Of a stretch of 64,000 nt of DNA, positions 45,008 to 53,547 are shown in pieces. The translations under genes were made by a program, and so were the position numbers. How positions within the stretch are numbered: the stretch's first letter is position 1; each line of letters begins with the position of its first letter. The notes under the pieces were generated by a model, which ran no database searches, was not told the DNA's origin, and was given only the letters and a program-made list of their open reading frames with translations. The DNA lies in contig NZ_CP021033.1 of the NCBI RefSeq assembly GCF_002117485.1, forward strand, positions 825,016-889,015, written 5' to 3'. This DNA is from Rhizobium sp. NXC14. Its GTDB lineage: Bacteria > Pseudomonadota > Alphaproteobacteria > Rhizobiales > Rhizobiaceae.

Positions 45008-46195
45008 TCAGACCGCGATTTCGAATAGCCTCCTCGCCTTGCCTTCCAGCTCCAGACGGATGTCCTGATGGGTCTTGTCACGTGCCAGGGCGGTGATCCC
45101 CTGAACGAAGTCGAAGACCGATTCCGGCGGGCGGCCTTCTTCGGAGAGAACCGTCTCGATGATCTTGCCCGTTTCACTTCTCGAGAATCCCCGCCGGCGC
45201 AGGAATGATTGTCTGTCATCATCGTCGCGGGCGACGATCCGCTCGCGCGCGGCCTGGATGCCTGCGACGAAAGCTGCAGGTGAGGAATTGGCAAAGCTTG
45301 TCAGCGCCGGTCCCGCTTCATGGGCGAAACGCTCAGCAGCGAATTTGCTGTGGCGAATGCTGATCTCCTGGAAGTTTTCCGTGCCCCAGATGTTGCGGTT
45401 GGCGCAGACGGCACGCAGGTAGAAGGAGGCGATGCCGAGCGTTTTCGACCCCACCTCGGAGTTCCAGGCATAGAAGCCGCGAAAGAAGAGATCAGGTTCA
45501 CCATTGGGAAGGCGCCCCGCCTCGATCGGATGAGTATCATCGACCAGGAACAGGAAGACATCACGGTCGGATGCGTAGAGCGTAGTCGTATCCTTGGAGA
45601 TATCGACGAAGGGATTATATGTCATGCTCGCCCAATCAAGCAGGCCCGGCACTTTCCAGATCGTGTCGCCGGTCCCGTTGCCGGCGATTTTCATCACGGC
45701 GGACACGAGCTCGTGGTCCCAGATCCTGCCGTAGTCGGGGCCGGTCACCGCCCGCAGCTCGACGCGGCCATCGTCCATTTCGAGCGTCTTGACGAGCTCG
45801 GCACGATTGTTAAGCAGCCCATGCTGCAGATTGATCGCGGCAAGCGGCGCGGGAAGCTGGCGCATATAGGTGGCGGGCGCGCCTGCCAGGTTGCAAAGCT
45901 GGCCATAGCTCCAATGCGTCGGTGCCACCGGCCGTCGGTTGCCGGGTAAGATCAGCTCGAGCCGCTCGGAGTTGTCGCGACTGGCCTCGAGGCGGATCGA
46001 CGAACTTTCCACCGTTCGGGCGTGAGCGCGCTCAGCACGGGACCTTACCGCACCGTAGAGTTCGCCAAGAGAAAGATAGCGCTCATCATCAGGTCGAGAG
46101 AACCACTCGGACGAGACGCGGCCATTGCGCTCACCGCGCGAGATGTCGACCCTGAAGCCGGATGCCGGTTGCGAGGCGGAGGTGATGGAATCCAT
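45008..46195 (-). CDS. DUF932 domain-containing plasmid protein
   Basis: This 395-residue protein matches the phage/plasmid DUF932 family: TGPDYGRIWDHELVSAVMKIAGN, SDRDVFLFLVDDTHPIEAG, FYAWNSEVGSKTLGIASFYLRAVCANRNIWG, RHSKFAAERFAHEAGP. Function is unknown; it is often beside ParB-like genes. The start at 46195 has AAGGAG upstream. It probably shares a transcript with the parB gene upstream. Confidence 0.9.
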   Translation of the reverse strand: MDSITSASQPASGFRVDISRGERNGRVSSEWFSRPDDERYLSLGELYGAVRSRAERAHARTVESSSIRLEASRDNSERLELILPGNRRPVAPTHWSYGQLCNLAGAPATYMRQLPAPLAAINLQHGLLNNRAELVKTLEMDDGRVELRAVTGPDYGRIWDHELVSAVMKIAGNGTGDTIWKVPGLLDWASMTYNPFVDISKDTTTLYASDRDVFLFLVDDTHPIEAGRLPNGEPDLFFRGFYAWNSEVGSKTLGIASFYLRAVCANRNIWGTENFQEISIRHSKFAAERFAHEAGPALTSFANSSPAAFVAGIQAARERIVARDDDDRQSFLRRRGFSRSETGKIIETVLSEEGRPPESVFDFVQGITALARDKTHQDIRLELEGKARRLFEIAV

Positions 46196-46312
46196 GACAT
46201 TTGCTCCTTGAAACGAAAGCGGTCCGGCCTCCTGTTGGAGCCGGACCATGCGCGTGGATCGGAATCGAAGGCCCGGCTACCGGCCGGACCTCGTCGGTTG
46301 GATGGTTAAAGC

Positions 46313-48475
46313 TTACTCGGCCGCGTCGAGGTGCTGCTGCTCCTGCCGAAAGGCGTCATCCGGCTCTGCCGTCGCTTGCTCGGCGTTCACCTCGTCACTG
46401 AGAAAAGCCGGAAGATCTGAAGCCTCGGCTTCGATCAGAACCTCATCGGCAGCGCGGTGGGCGATCTCACCGACTGCTGTTCCGGAGCTGTCTGCCGGTG
46501 CGTCTTCAATCGCCATTTTCAGCGGCTCGGGTAGCCAGCCGCTGCCGTCGAGCAGGCGCTCGGCTTCGCGCGCCATATCGGCTTTTTTCAGATGATCGAT
46601 CAGGTGAGCCGATTGTTCACCCTTCGCCTCCCGCACGGCCTGCAGGATCCGCGCCTTGGTGACCCTTCCAAGATAGGCGTCGACCGTCGGGGTCCAGCCG
46701 GCATCGGCCATGTCGAAGCCGATTGCACGGGCAAGCTGGTCGGCATGAGCGATCGCGCGGGTGCGTTTGTTCCATGGCTCGATTACGGCATTCAGCGAGA
46801 GGGATGCGCAATGGGCAAACAACGCCAGCCGGCTGACCTCATCGAGCGCGATCAGAAAGTCCCAGAGATCCTCGGGTAGCTTCGGAAGGTCCTGGCCCCA
46901 TGCTTCCTGCCGCTGGTCGATCTCCCTGGCCCAGACGGTGCCGGAGAGCCCTTCCGTCTGGCCGAAGGTGGCGCTTTGCAGCGTCAGTTCCAGGCACGTG
47001 CCCGACCCATAATGGTAGAAGGTCTTCAGGACGAAGGCGTGCAGCACGGCGATGAATGCGACAGCCGGATTGTTGGCGAGCGCATTGCGCAGCGCCACCG
47101 TGCGCGTCGCCGTCAGATCGACAAGCAGACGATCGGATATCGGGCGGATGGCACCGTCCTCCTCGTCTGCCTCATCACCGGCAGCAGCCCGGCCGTCGAG
47201 CGTTGCCCCACCGGTGGACGATGATCCACTCACCTCGTAGCCGTCATCGCTCCCGGACATCACTGCCTCGGTCTCGATCTTCTCCGGCTGCGGTTCGTCT
47301 TCCGGCCGGACAAAGCCGCGCTCAATCTTCAGTTCGCCGCCGGCGCCAAGAGAGATGAACACGCCCCCACGGGCGACATCCTGAGGATCGAAGACATATG
47401 GCCGGTCGTTGATCCTGTCGAGCTCGTTCCCGAGTTCCTCCAAGCGGTGTTCGGTCTGCTCGCACGTTTCCTCGGCCTCTGCATAGGCTGCATCTAGATC
47501 GTCGTATTCGGCCTTGAGCGTGCCGTATCGAGCAGTCTCTTCGTCGGTCATTTCGGCCTGGTGCCCATAGAAGCGACGCAGCCCGGCTGTATGCCCGTAA
47601 GGAAAGTCGAAGGCCGCTTCGACCCACTTCCAGCCTTCCGCAGCCTTTATTGCTTCTGCGTCTGCCGCCAGTTTCTCGAGCGCCAATTGCTCGAGCAGCG
47701 CCGGATCCTGAAGCCACCCTCCGTTGTCCTGCTCGAATAGGTCGCGCATCACGACACCGCCTGCGGCTTCGTAGGCATCGATCCCGACATAGACGGTCGT
47801 GCGGTCGCTCGCACGGATCGTCGTTTCAGTCAGGAGCCTGCGGATGTAATAGGGTTCACGAACCTGCTGGCGCGAGACCGTGTCCCAGACCTGCTCCTGG
47901 CGGACGTGGTCGTTGCTGATGGAAAAGGCCATGATCTGTTCAAGTTTCATCTCCTCATTGGCGTAGAGTTCGAGCAGTCGCGGCGAGACCGAAGCCAGAC
48001 GCAGGCGCTGCCGGACGATGGCGGCCGAGACAAAGAAGCGCGCTGCGACTTCCTCTTCGCCAACCCCCTGCTCGCGCAAGGCCTGGAACGCGCGATACTG
48101 GTCGAGGGGATGAAGGTCGACCCGCTGGACATTTTCCGCGAGAGAATCCTCGGTTTCGAGGGTATCGCCGCTGCTGACGATGCAGGGAATACCGGCGGTC
48201 TTTGCCAACAGCTTGCGGGAGACCAGCAGCTCAAGCGCACGATAACGCCGGCCACCGGCGGGGATGCGATAAAAGCCGGTCTCCTTGCCGTCGCCGTCGA
48301 CTTCAGCACGCACATTCAGGCTGGTCAGCAGTCCACGACGTGCTATGTCCTCCGCGAGATCTTCGATCGAGACTCCTGCCTTGACCCGACGGACGTTCTG
48401 CTCGCTCAGGATCAGTTTATTGAAAGGGATGTCGCGTCCAACGTTCAATGTGATTTTCTCAATGGCCTGTGCCAT
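46313..48475 (-). CDS. Large ParB/RepB/Spo0J-family protein
   Basis: This 720-residue protein has a ParB-type N-terminal domain (residues about 15-115: FNKLILSEQNVRRVKAG, RIPAGGRRYRALELL, AENVQRVDLHPLDQYRAFQAL) and an HTH-like region (VAARFFVSAAIVRQRLRLASV), followed by a long C-terminal region (residues 250-720) without a family match. It is far larger than normal ParB and is distinct from repB at 61485. It is probably a plasmid maintenance or expression modulator. GGAGAAG precedes the ATG. Confidence 0.9.
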   Translation of the reverse strand: MAQAIEKITLNVGRDIPFNKLILSEQNVRRVKAGVSIEDLAEDIARRGLLTSLNVRAEVDGDGKETGFYRIPAGGRRYRALELLVSRKLLAKTAGIPCIVSSGDTLETEDSLAENVQRVDLHPLDQYRAFQALREQGVGEEEVAARFFVSAAIVRQRLRLASVSPRLLELYANEEMKLEQIMAFSISNDHVRQEQVWDTVSRQQVREPYYIRRLLTETTIRASDRTTVYVGIDAYEAAGGVVMRDLFEQDNGGWLQDPALLEQLALEKLAADAEAIKAAEGWKWVEAAFDFPYGHTAGLRRFYGHQAEMTDEETARYGTLKAEYDDLDAAYAEAEETCEQTEHRLEELGNELDRINDRPYVFDPQDVARGGVFISLGAGGELKIERGFVRPEDEPQPEKIETEAVMSGSDDGYEVSGSSSTGGATLDGRAAAGDEADEEDGAIRPISDRLLVDLTATRTVALRNALANNPAVAFIAVLHAFVLKTFYHYGSGTCLELTLQSATFGQTEGLSGTVWAREIDQRQEAWGQDLPKLPEDLWDFLIALDEVSRLALFAHCASLSLNAVIEPWNKRTRAIAHADQLARAIGFDMADAGWTPTVDAYLGRVTKARILQAVREAKGEQSAHLIDHLKKADMAREAERLLDGSGWLPEPLKMAIEDAPADSSGTAVGEIAHRAADEVLIEAEASDLPAFLSDEVNAEQATAEPDDAFRQEQQHLDAAE

Positions 48476-48905
48476 TTCGCTTCTCCGTGACGAGCCGGCC
48501 GGAGCTCTCTCCTGCCTTCCAAACCCGTCTCAGAATCCCCCTCCCTCCTCTCCCTCTTGCGTATACTCGCCTGGAATGATCGCAGGAGACCCCGATTGCC
48601 TCGGCGTTTTTCGAAGTCGCAAGTTCTTCTGGTGGATTTGTTGGCGAGACCTACGTCTGGCGCGGCCAAAGCGTTGGCAAGTTTCGGTACATCCAGTCTG
48701 AATTGATCGACGATGTTGCGCCAGTTCTGACTTCCAGCTTTGCTTTAGGCGAAGGCTGCGGGAACAAGATCGTCAAGGCGTCGGGTCTGCGGACAGGTCT
48801 CGTCGAATAACGAGATATTGATAAATGGCATTCGTTACAGAACCCCCGGCCTGCCCTATTTGCCACGGGAACAGCACTGGGATCAGGTAACGCTAGGAGG
48901 GTGAG
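48476..48905. other. parB leader, partly duplicated at 50455
   Basis: The first 60 or so bases (GACGAGCCGGCCGGAGCTCT in part) recur near 50470, so this is the conserved leader of parB. Farther on, a plus-strand frame of about 70 codons is open from 48590 to a stop near 48810 but has no ATG, GTG or family match; it may be a gene remnant. Confidence 0.5.
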
Positions 48906-49094
48906 ATGTTTCAAGTCCGCAAATCATTGACAGCCGCGACAGCCGCCACCGTGGTTGCCGTGTCGCTATCATCCTGCACGACGAGTTCGAGCGACCAGGT
49001 GCAAACCGGTTCGGTCGGATATGGCAGCACCGACTTTTCGCTTCGTCCTGCCTGCCGCTCTGGGTTCGGCAACGATCGTCCCTGCAGTTATTAG
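48906..49094 (+). CDS. Small lipoprotein, copy 1 of a pair
   Basis: This 62-residue lipoprotein has a signal and lipobox ending at Cys24 (LSSC). The C-terminal half is conserved with copy 2 at 50669: QTGSVGYGSTDFSLRPACR then GFGNDRPCSY. GGAGG precedes the ATG. I recognise no family; it resembles small secreted lipoproteins with two C-terminal cysteines that could form a disulfide. Confidence 0.75.
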   Translation: MFQVRKSLTAATAATVVAVSLSSCTTSSSDQVQTGSVGYGSTDFSLRPACRSGFGNDRPCSY

Positions 49095-49429
49095 AGAAGG
49101 GCCGACTGCCATACTCAGGCGTCGAGCCGGATTTCGGCGGCATATTCGTCTGGGTTTAGTCAGTCTAGAATATGAGCCACGGCGCGCCAGCTTTTGTGCA
49201 AGCGCTCGCTTTGCTAATTGGACCATCTGCTGTCACCGGCCGAACCTGGCTTAGCCGAAGACCAGATCATTAAGGTCGACGCCCTTCTTGCGACAGGTAT
49301 GGTTCACCTCCTAAATCGAGATAAAGCGGACATTCTGTGCTCGATGGCTGAAGGCTTTTGATTGCGACCTCGAACCCGCCTTCCGCAATAAGGCTGCCAA
49401 CCGTCTCGTGGAACGAGTTTTTCAGCAGC
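49095..49429. other. Intergenic region without recognised gene
   Basis: The 335 bases after copy 1 hold no frame with a start and a family pattern. It lies between the lipoprotein gene and the convergent peroxiredoxin-like gene, and no clear terminator was found. Confidence 0.4.
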
Positions 49430-50113
49430 TTATTGAAGTGCGACTTGGGAAGCTGCTGACATCAATTCTTCGGGACTCGGCGCCCGGCATAGATTTTGGC
49501 CCCCCTCTTCGGCTTCTGTGAAACTCCAGCGCACAGTGCCTTCCCGATCGAGCAGGAACTCGCCGATAAGCGGCATGTGACCGGCGATGATAATCTGCTG
49601 GTCGGCCGCCGTCATTTCATACGGGTCCTTTTTCTCCAGAAAGTCGCCCGCCGCAGCCGGGTTCATCGGCACGGGCAACTCCCGCGGTAAATCGATCCGC
49701 ATTGTCATGACCGCGTCCATTCCGAGCTTGTGCGGCCATTCGGTTTCATTCTGCGTGAGCTCGAGGATGGGTAAACCGAAGGCGCGATGCGAAGCCCCCT
49801 CCGGGTCGGATGCGCTGATAAGGTTGGGTAGTGGATGGTAACGAAAATAGAGCCGCGCCCGTTCGACGGGCGTCTTGACGACAGCGAGACACTCGATGCC
49901 TTTCTCCTTCAGGGCAGGGTTGAGCTGCGCCATCGCCGAGACATGACGCCGACAGAATGGACAGTGTAGGCCTCGAAATAGACCGATCAGTAGCGGGCTA
50001 CGGCCTCGAAAGTCATCGAGCGCGATCTTGCCTTCGCGCGAGATCGCATCGAGTACAACATTCGGTGCCCGGTCGCCCGGCTGCAGCGGGCGGTCGACAC
50101 TATCCGTGGACAT
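49430..50113 (-). CDS. Peroxiredoxin-like AhpC/TSA family protein
   Basis: This 227-residue thioredoxin-fold protein has the pattern PGDRAPNVVLDAISREG, then C51-P-F-C54 in the active site (RGLHCPFCRRH) and a C-terminal VRWSFTEAEEGGQNLCRAPS block. It may reduce peroxides or act as a thiol-disulfide enzyme. The ATG at 50113 has GGAGG upstream. It lies between the two duplicated lipoprotein segments, and may have moved together with them. Confidence 0.87.
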   Translation of the reverse strand: MSTDSVDRPLQPGDRAPNVVLDAISREGKIALDDFRGRSPLLIGLFRGLHCPFCRRHVSAMAQLNPALKEKGIECLAVVKTPVERARLYFRYHPLPNLISASDPEGASHRAFGLPILELTQNETEWPHKLGMDAVMTMRIDLPRELPVPMNPAAAGDFLEKKDPYEMTAADQQIIIAGHMPLIGEFLLDREGTVRWSFTEAEEGGQNLCRAPSPEELMSAASQVALQ

Positions 50114-50285
50114 GAACAACCTCCTCCCGATCGATCAAAAAGGCAGCACACCCAGCGCTTCGGGGGCGAGCCCCTGCTGGGCGCAAACTCCCTTCGCCGG
50201 GGCAAAGTAGCGTTCGGCCTCTGCCATATTCCAGACGTCGAACTTGAGCTTTGCGGGCCCATCATAGCATGGAAAAGACATCCGC

Positions 50286-50454
50286 GGGCGAACATTCAGG
50301 CTGGTCAGCAATCCGCGGCGTGCTATGTCCTCCGAGAGATTTTGGATCGAGCCGCCTGCCTTCATCCGACGCACGTTCTGATCGTCCAAGACAAGTTTAT
50401 CGAAAGCGACATCACATCCAACACTGAGCGTGATCTTCTCAACGCCCGTGCCAT
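50286..50454 (-). pseudogene. Duplicated 5' fragment of the large parB gene
   Basis: The first 56 codons or so of the parB gene at 48475 recur here (KLVLDDQNVRRMKAGGSIQN, LSEDIARRGLLTSLNVR). The start codon region has lost one base (17 bases where the intact copy has 18), so the frame is broken, and the similarity ends after about 56 codons, then unrelated sequence follows. It is a decayed copy with its leader. Confidence 0.82.
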
Positions 50455-50668
50455 GTCGTTTCTCCTTAACGAGCCGGCCGGAGCTCTCTCCAGCCTCCGA
50501 GCCCTTGGAAAAAACCCCTTCCCTCCCTTTCTAAGTAGGCGACCATCAGCCGCAAGGATAACGCAATCTTGATCGATGATGACAGTTTCCTGATCGCAGC
50601 ATCGACCTATCTGCTTTGGCAACCACACTGAAGACGCTGCCTGTTGGCGGCGAAGGGAGGGTTGAGGG

Positions 50669-50857
50669 ATGCTCCGGATGTGGAAATTGCCGGCAGCGAT
50701 GGCAGCGCTCATCGCCGTCGCCATGTCGGCGTGGTCCTGCACGACGACCTCTACCGACCCGGCGCAGACCGGATCGGTTGGATACTCCAGCGCTGACTTC
50801 GCACTCAGGCCGGCTTGTCGCGACGGTTTCGGCAACGATCGTCCTTGCAGCTATTAA
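50669..50857 (+). CDS. Small lipoprotein, copy 2 of a pair
   Basis: This 62-residue protein has a signal and lipobox at Cys24 (AWSC) and the same C-terminus as copy 1 (QTGSVGYSSADFALRPACR, GFGNDRPCSY). The signal regions differ more than the C-terminal half. GGGAGGG precedes the ATG. The pattern of conservation suggests selection on the mature part. No function is assigned. Confidence 0.75.
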   Translation: MLRMWKLPAAMAALIAVAMSAWSCTTTSTDPAQTGSVGYSSADFALRPACRDGFGNDRPCSY

Positions 50858-50990
50858 CGTATAGAAGACGCAGCGAGGATGATCGGCACGCCGTTGCGGT
50901 TCTCGAAAGCCGGAGCACTTCGTTGGAAGATCGTTACGAACACCGATAAGCGTGATACACACCGTCGAAGTGCTCTCAAGAAAGACGGTC

Positions 50991-52130
50991 ATGCGGTATC
51001 TTCGGTCGGGGCCGCGTCGGCTTCACACTCAAGAGTTGGGCGCTCCCCGCGCCAAAACGGTGGGCTTGAGATCGGGTGAGATCGCCGACCGGAATATCCG
51101 CGTCATCCTAGAAGCAATCCGCCGGCATGGCCCACTGACGCGTACCGAGCTTGGACGCCACAGCGGGCTGACCGGGCCGGGCATCACCAATATCTTACGC
51201 CGGCTTGCCGACGAGAAGCTCGTGACATCGAACCGGCGCACCGGGCTCGGCGGCGGGGCGACGGCCACGGAATTCGCGCTGCGGCCGGAGGGCGCGTTTT
51301 CGATCGGCGTCAAGCTTCGACGGACGCGCGGCGAGATCGTGCTGATCGATTTGAGCGGCCAAGTGCATGACCGGGTCTATTTCGACGTGGAGCCGGAAGA
51401 CGGGGTTGGCGCGGTACACGCGGCGGTCCGGGACATGGCCGATCGGCATGCGACATTGCCGATCGTCGGGCTCGGGATCGCCGCCAACGATTGGAACGAT
51501 GCCCGCAGCGAGCAGCTTGCCGCGATGTCGACGATCGCACGCACCTACGTCGAAAACGAATGCACGGCGAGCCTGCTTGCCGAGCGCACGATCGGCAGCG
51601 CCGTGCCGGAGGGCGGGCTCGCGATGATCATCATCGACGATGACGTTCAGGCGGGTTTCCTCATCCGAGGCATACCCTATTCCGGCGTGCATGGGCGGGC
51701 GGGCAGCGTCGGCGAAATGCTGACCGGGCCCGACAATGTCCAGCTCAATACCGTCGTCGGTTTCGATTCCCTGCGCTCACGCATCGGAGACGAGGACTTC
51801 GCGCGCCTGCTCAGGGGCGAGGAGTTCTCCTCGTCGTCGCTGTCGCAATGGATACGCGAGGCCGCCGGCCATCTGCTCGACCCGATCATCGCCATGGCCG
51901 GCTTCATCGCCCCGAGCGTCGTGATGATCGGCGGCGACCTGCCGCAGGGCGTGATCGAGGCGCTGATCCATCAGCTTTCCGTCGAGCGGCGCGACACCTC
52001 GACCAGGCCGCTGCTGACGCCATGGATTTCGCCGATGCGGCCGGCAAGCTTCAGCGGCGGCGGGGTGGCACTCGGTGCAGCCCTCCTGCCTTTCCTCAAC
52101 ACGCTCCTGCTGCCGCCGGCTTCGGCCTAA
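50991..52130 (+). CDS. ROK family transcriptional regulator
   Basis: This 379-residue ROK protein has an N-terminal winged helix (LTRTELGRHSGLTGPGITNILRRLADEKLV) and a ROK domain (VGLGIAANDWNDARSE, GGDLPQGVIEAL). The zinc-binding Cys motif and the kinase sugar-binding residues are not evident, so it is a regulator rather than a kinase. A GTG at 50952 is an alternative start. It is convergent with the Gfo/Idh gene. Confidence 0.87.
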   Translation: MRYLRSGPRRLHTQELGAPRAKTVGLRSGEIADRNIRVILEAIRRHGPLTRTELGRHSGLTGPGITNILRRLADEKLVTSNRRTGLGGGATATEFALRPEGAFSIGVKLRRTRGEIVLIDLSGQVHDRVYFDVEPEDGVGAVHAAVRDMADRHATLPIVGLGIAANDWNDARSEQLAAMSTIARTYVENECTASLLAERTIGSAVPEGGLAMIIIDDDVQAGFLIRGIPYSGVHGRAGSVGEMLTGPDNVQLNTVVGFDSLRSRIGDEDFARLLRGEEFSSSSLSQWIREAAGHLLDPIIAMAGFIAPSVVMIGGDLPQGVIEALIHQLSVERRDTSTRPLLTPWISPMRPASFSGGGVALGAALLPFLNTLLLPPASA

Positions 52131-52155
52131 GCCGAAAGTAAAGCGCGCTTCGGCT
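52130..52155. terminator. Hairpin between convergent ROK and oxidoreductase genes
   Basis: AGCCGAA (52130-52136) pairs with TTCGGCT (52149-52155), a 7-bp stem in the 28-base convergent gap. It is a weak terminator candidate. Confidence 0.4.
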
Positions 52156-52158
52156 GCA

Positions 52159-53205
52159 TCAGCCGATTGCTTCGTCGGCGTGGCTGAGATCGGAGGCGAG
52201 CGCCTTGTCGAGCACCTTCTGGATGCTGGCGGCGCGCCGGAAGGACGGTTCCTGGGTCTTGCCCGCCCGCACGGCCTGGACGAAACGCTGATAGTTCGTC
52301 TCGACGGGATCAAAGGGCACTTCGCGCCAGGTCGCTGTGTGCACGTCTTCGCCAAGGCAGGCGCGCAAGCTCGATTTGCCGGTATCATAGATCATCTCAA
52401 CCGAGCCGGTTTCGCCATAGACTCGGAGACGGAGCTGATCCATCTGGCCGGCTGCCGTGCGTGTCGCCTGGATCGTGCCGATCGCGCCATTGGTGAAATC
52501 GACATTCATCGTGAAGCTGTCATTGGCGTCGAGATCATATTCGCCGATCCTGTGATCCGGCGCCTTGTCGAAGGTCTTCAGCCGCGCAAAGACGTGGGCG
52601 ACGTCGAGGCCGGGGCCATAAGACGCGAAATCGACGATGTGAATGCCTATATCGCCAAGCGCGCCGTTCGAGCCGTGTTTCTTGCTCAGCCGCCAGAGCC
52701 ATTTGCTTTCGCTCTTCCAATCGCCCCAGTGGCGGCCGACCAGCCAGCTTTGCAGATGCGACGCCTCGACATGGCGCACGGCGCCGATCTCGCCGGCAAG
52801 CACCATCTGCCGGCCCTTCTGCAGCGCCGGCGAATTGCGATAGGTGAGATTGACCATGCCGACCTTGCCGGCCCGCTCGATCGCCTCGGTCATTTCCATC
52901 GCCTTGACGGCATCAGTGGCGAGCGGCTTTTCGCAGAAGACGTGTTTTCCAGCAGCGATCGCCTGGAGGGTGGTTGGATGGTGGATGCGGTCAGGGGTGA
53001 CGTTGGCCACCGCGTCAAACTCGCCCCAGGCGAGCGCCTCCTCCAGCGTGGTGAAATGGTTGGCGATGCCGTGTTCGGTGCAGAAGGCCGCGAGCCGCTC
53101 AGGGACGACATCGACGCCGCCAACGACGCTGACACCTTCAATCGCCTTGAACTGGGCGGCGTGCTGGTTGGCCATGCCGCCGGTTCCCAGAATGAGTAAA
53201 CGCAT
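52159..53205 (-). CDS. Gfo/Idh/MocA family oxidoreductase
   Basis: This 348-residue oxidoreductase has a Rossmann N-terminus (RLLILGTGGMANQHAAQF), the EKPLATD motif (HVFCEKPLATDAV) and C-terminal beta-sheet domain blocks (SFTMNVDFTNGAIGTIQATRTA). The family oxidises sugars or inositols with NAD(P). The start at 53205 has GGAGGAG upstream. It is divergent from the ABC importer, so it likely acts on the imported sugar. Confidence 0.92.
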   Translation of the reverse strand: MRLLILGTGGMANQHAAQFKAIEGVSVVGGVDVVPERLAAFCTEHGIANHFTTLEEALAWGEFDAVANVTPDRIHHPTTLQAIAAGKHVFCEKPLATDAVKAMEMTEAIERAGKVGMVNLTYRNSPALQKGRQMVLAGEIGAVRHVEASHLQSWLVGRHWGDWKSESKWLWRLSKKHGSNGALGDIGIHIVDFASYGPGLDVAHVFARLKTFDKAPDHRIGEYDLDANDSFTMNVDFTNGAIGTIQATRTAAGQMDQLRLRVYGETGSVEMIYDTGKSSLRACLGEDVHTATWREVPFDPVETNYQRFVQAVRAGKTQEPSFRRAASIQKVLDKALASDLSHADEAIG

Positions 53206-53441
53206 CTTCTCCTCCATGGACTTCAGTTTCCGGCTGCCGCTGCGGCCCGGAGCACGAACTGACACCGTCGCGGCCATCCGCGATCGATCGGCCTTTTCCT
53301 CAGGAAAATTGCGGGTTGGATGCGCCTGATGTCCCTAAGGCGCTGTCGACAACTTATTTTGGCGCGCATCCCTTCCGAAAACCGGGGCGCACGCTAGCTG
53401 CTGTTGAATGTCGCCAGCATCTCATCCTCCCAAGCTCTGGC

Positions 53442-53475
53442 TTGACATCAAATCAAAGTAACTTAATCTAATTAA
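53442..53475 (+). promoter_or_regulatory. Promoter and palindrome upstream of the sugar importer
   Basis: TTGACA (53442-53447) is followed by an AT-rich stretch with possible -10 boxes (TAATCT at 16 bases, TCTAAT at 19). A 13-base palindrome TTAAT-CTA-ATTAA at 53463-53475 overlaps it, a good candidate operator for the ROK regulator. It lies 73 bases upstream of the binding-protein ATG; the rest of 53206-53547 has no gene. Confidence 0.6.
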
Positions 53476-53547
53476 TGCAGCACGGAAATGAGGAGAGGTC
53501 AACCGACCGCCAGGCTGTATTCGTTCAAAATGGGGAGGAGACCCATC

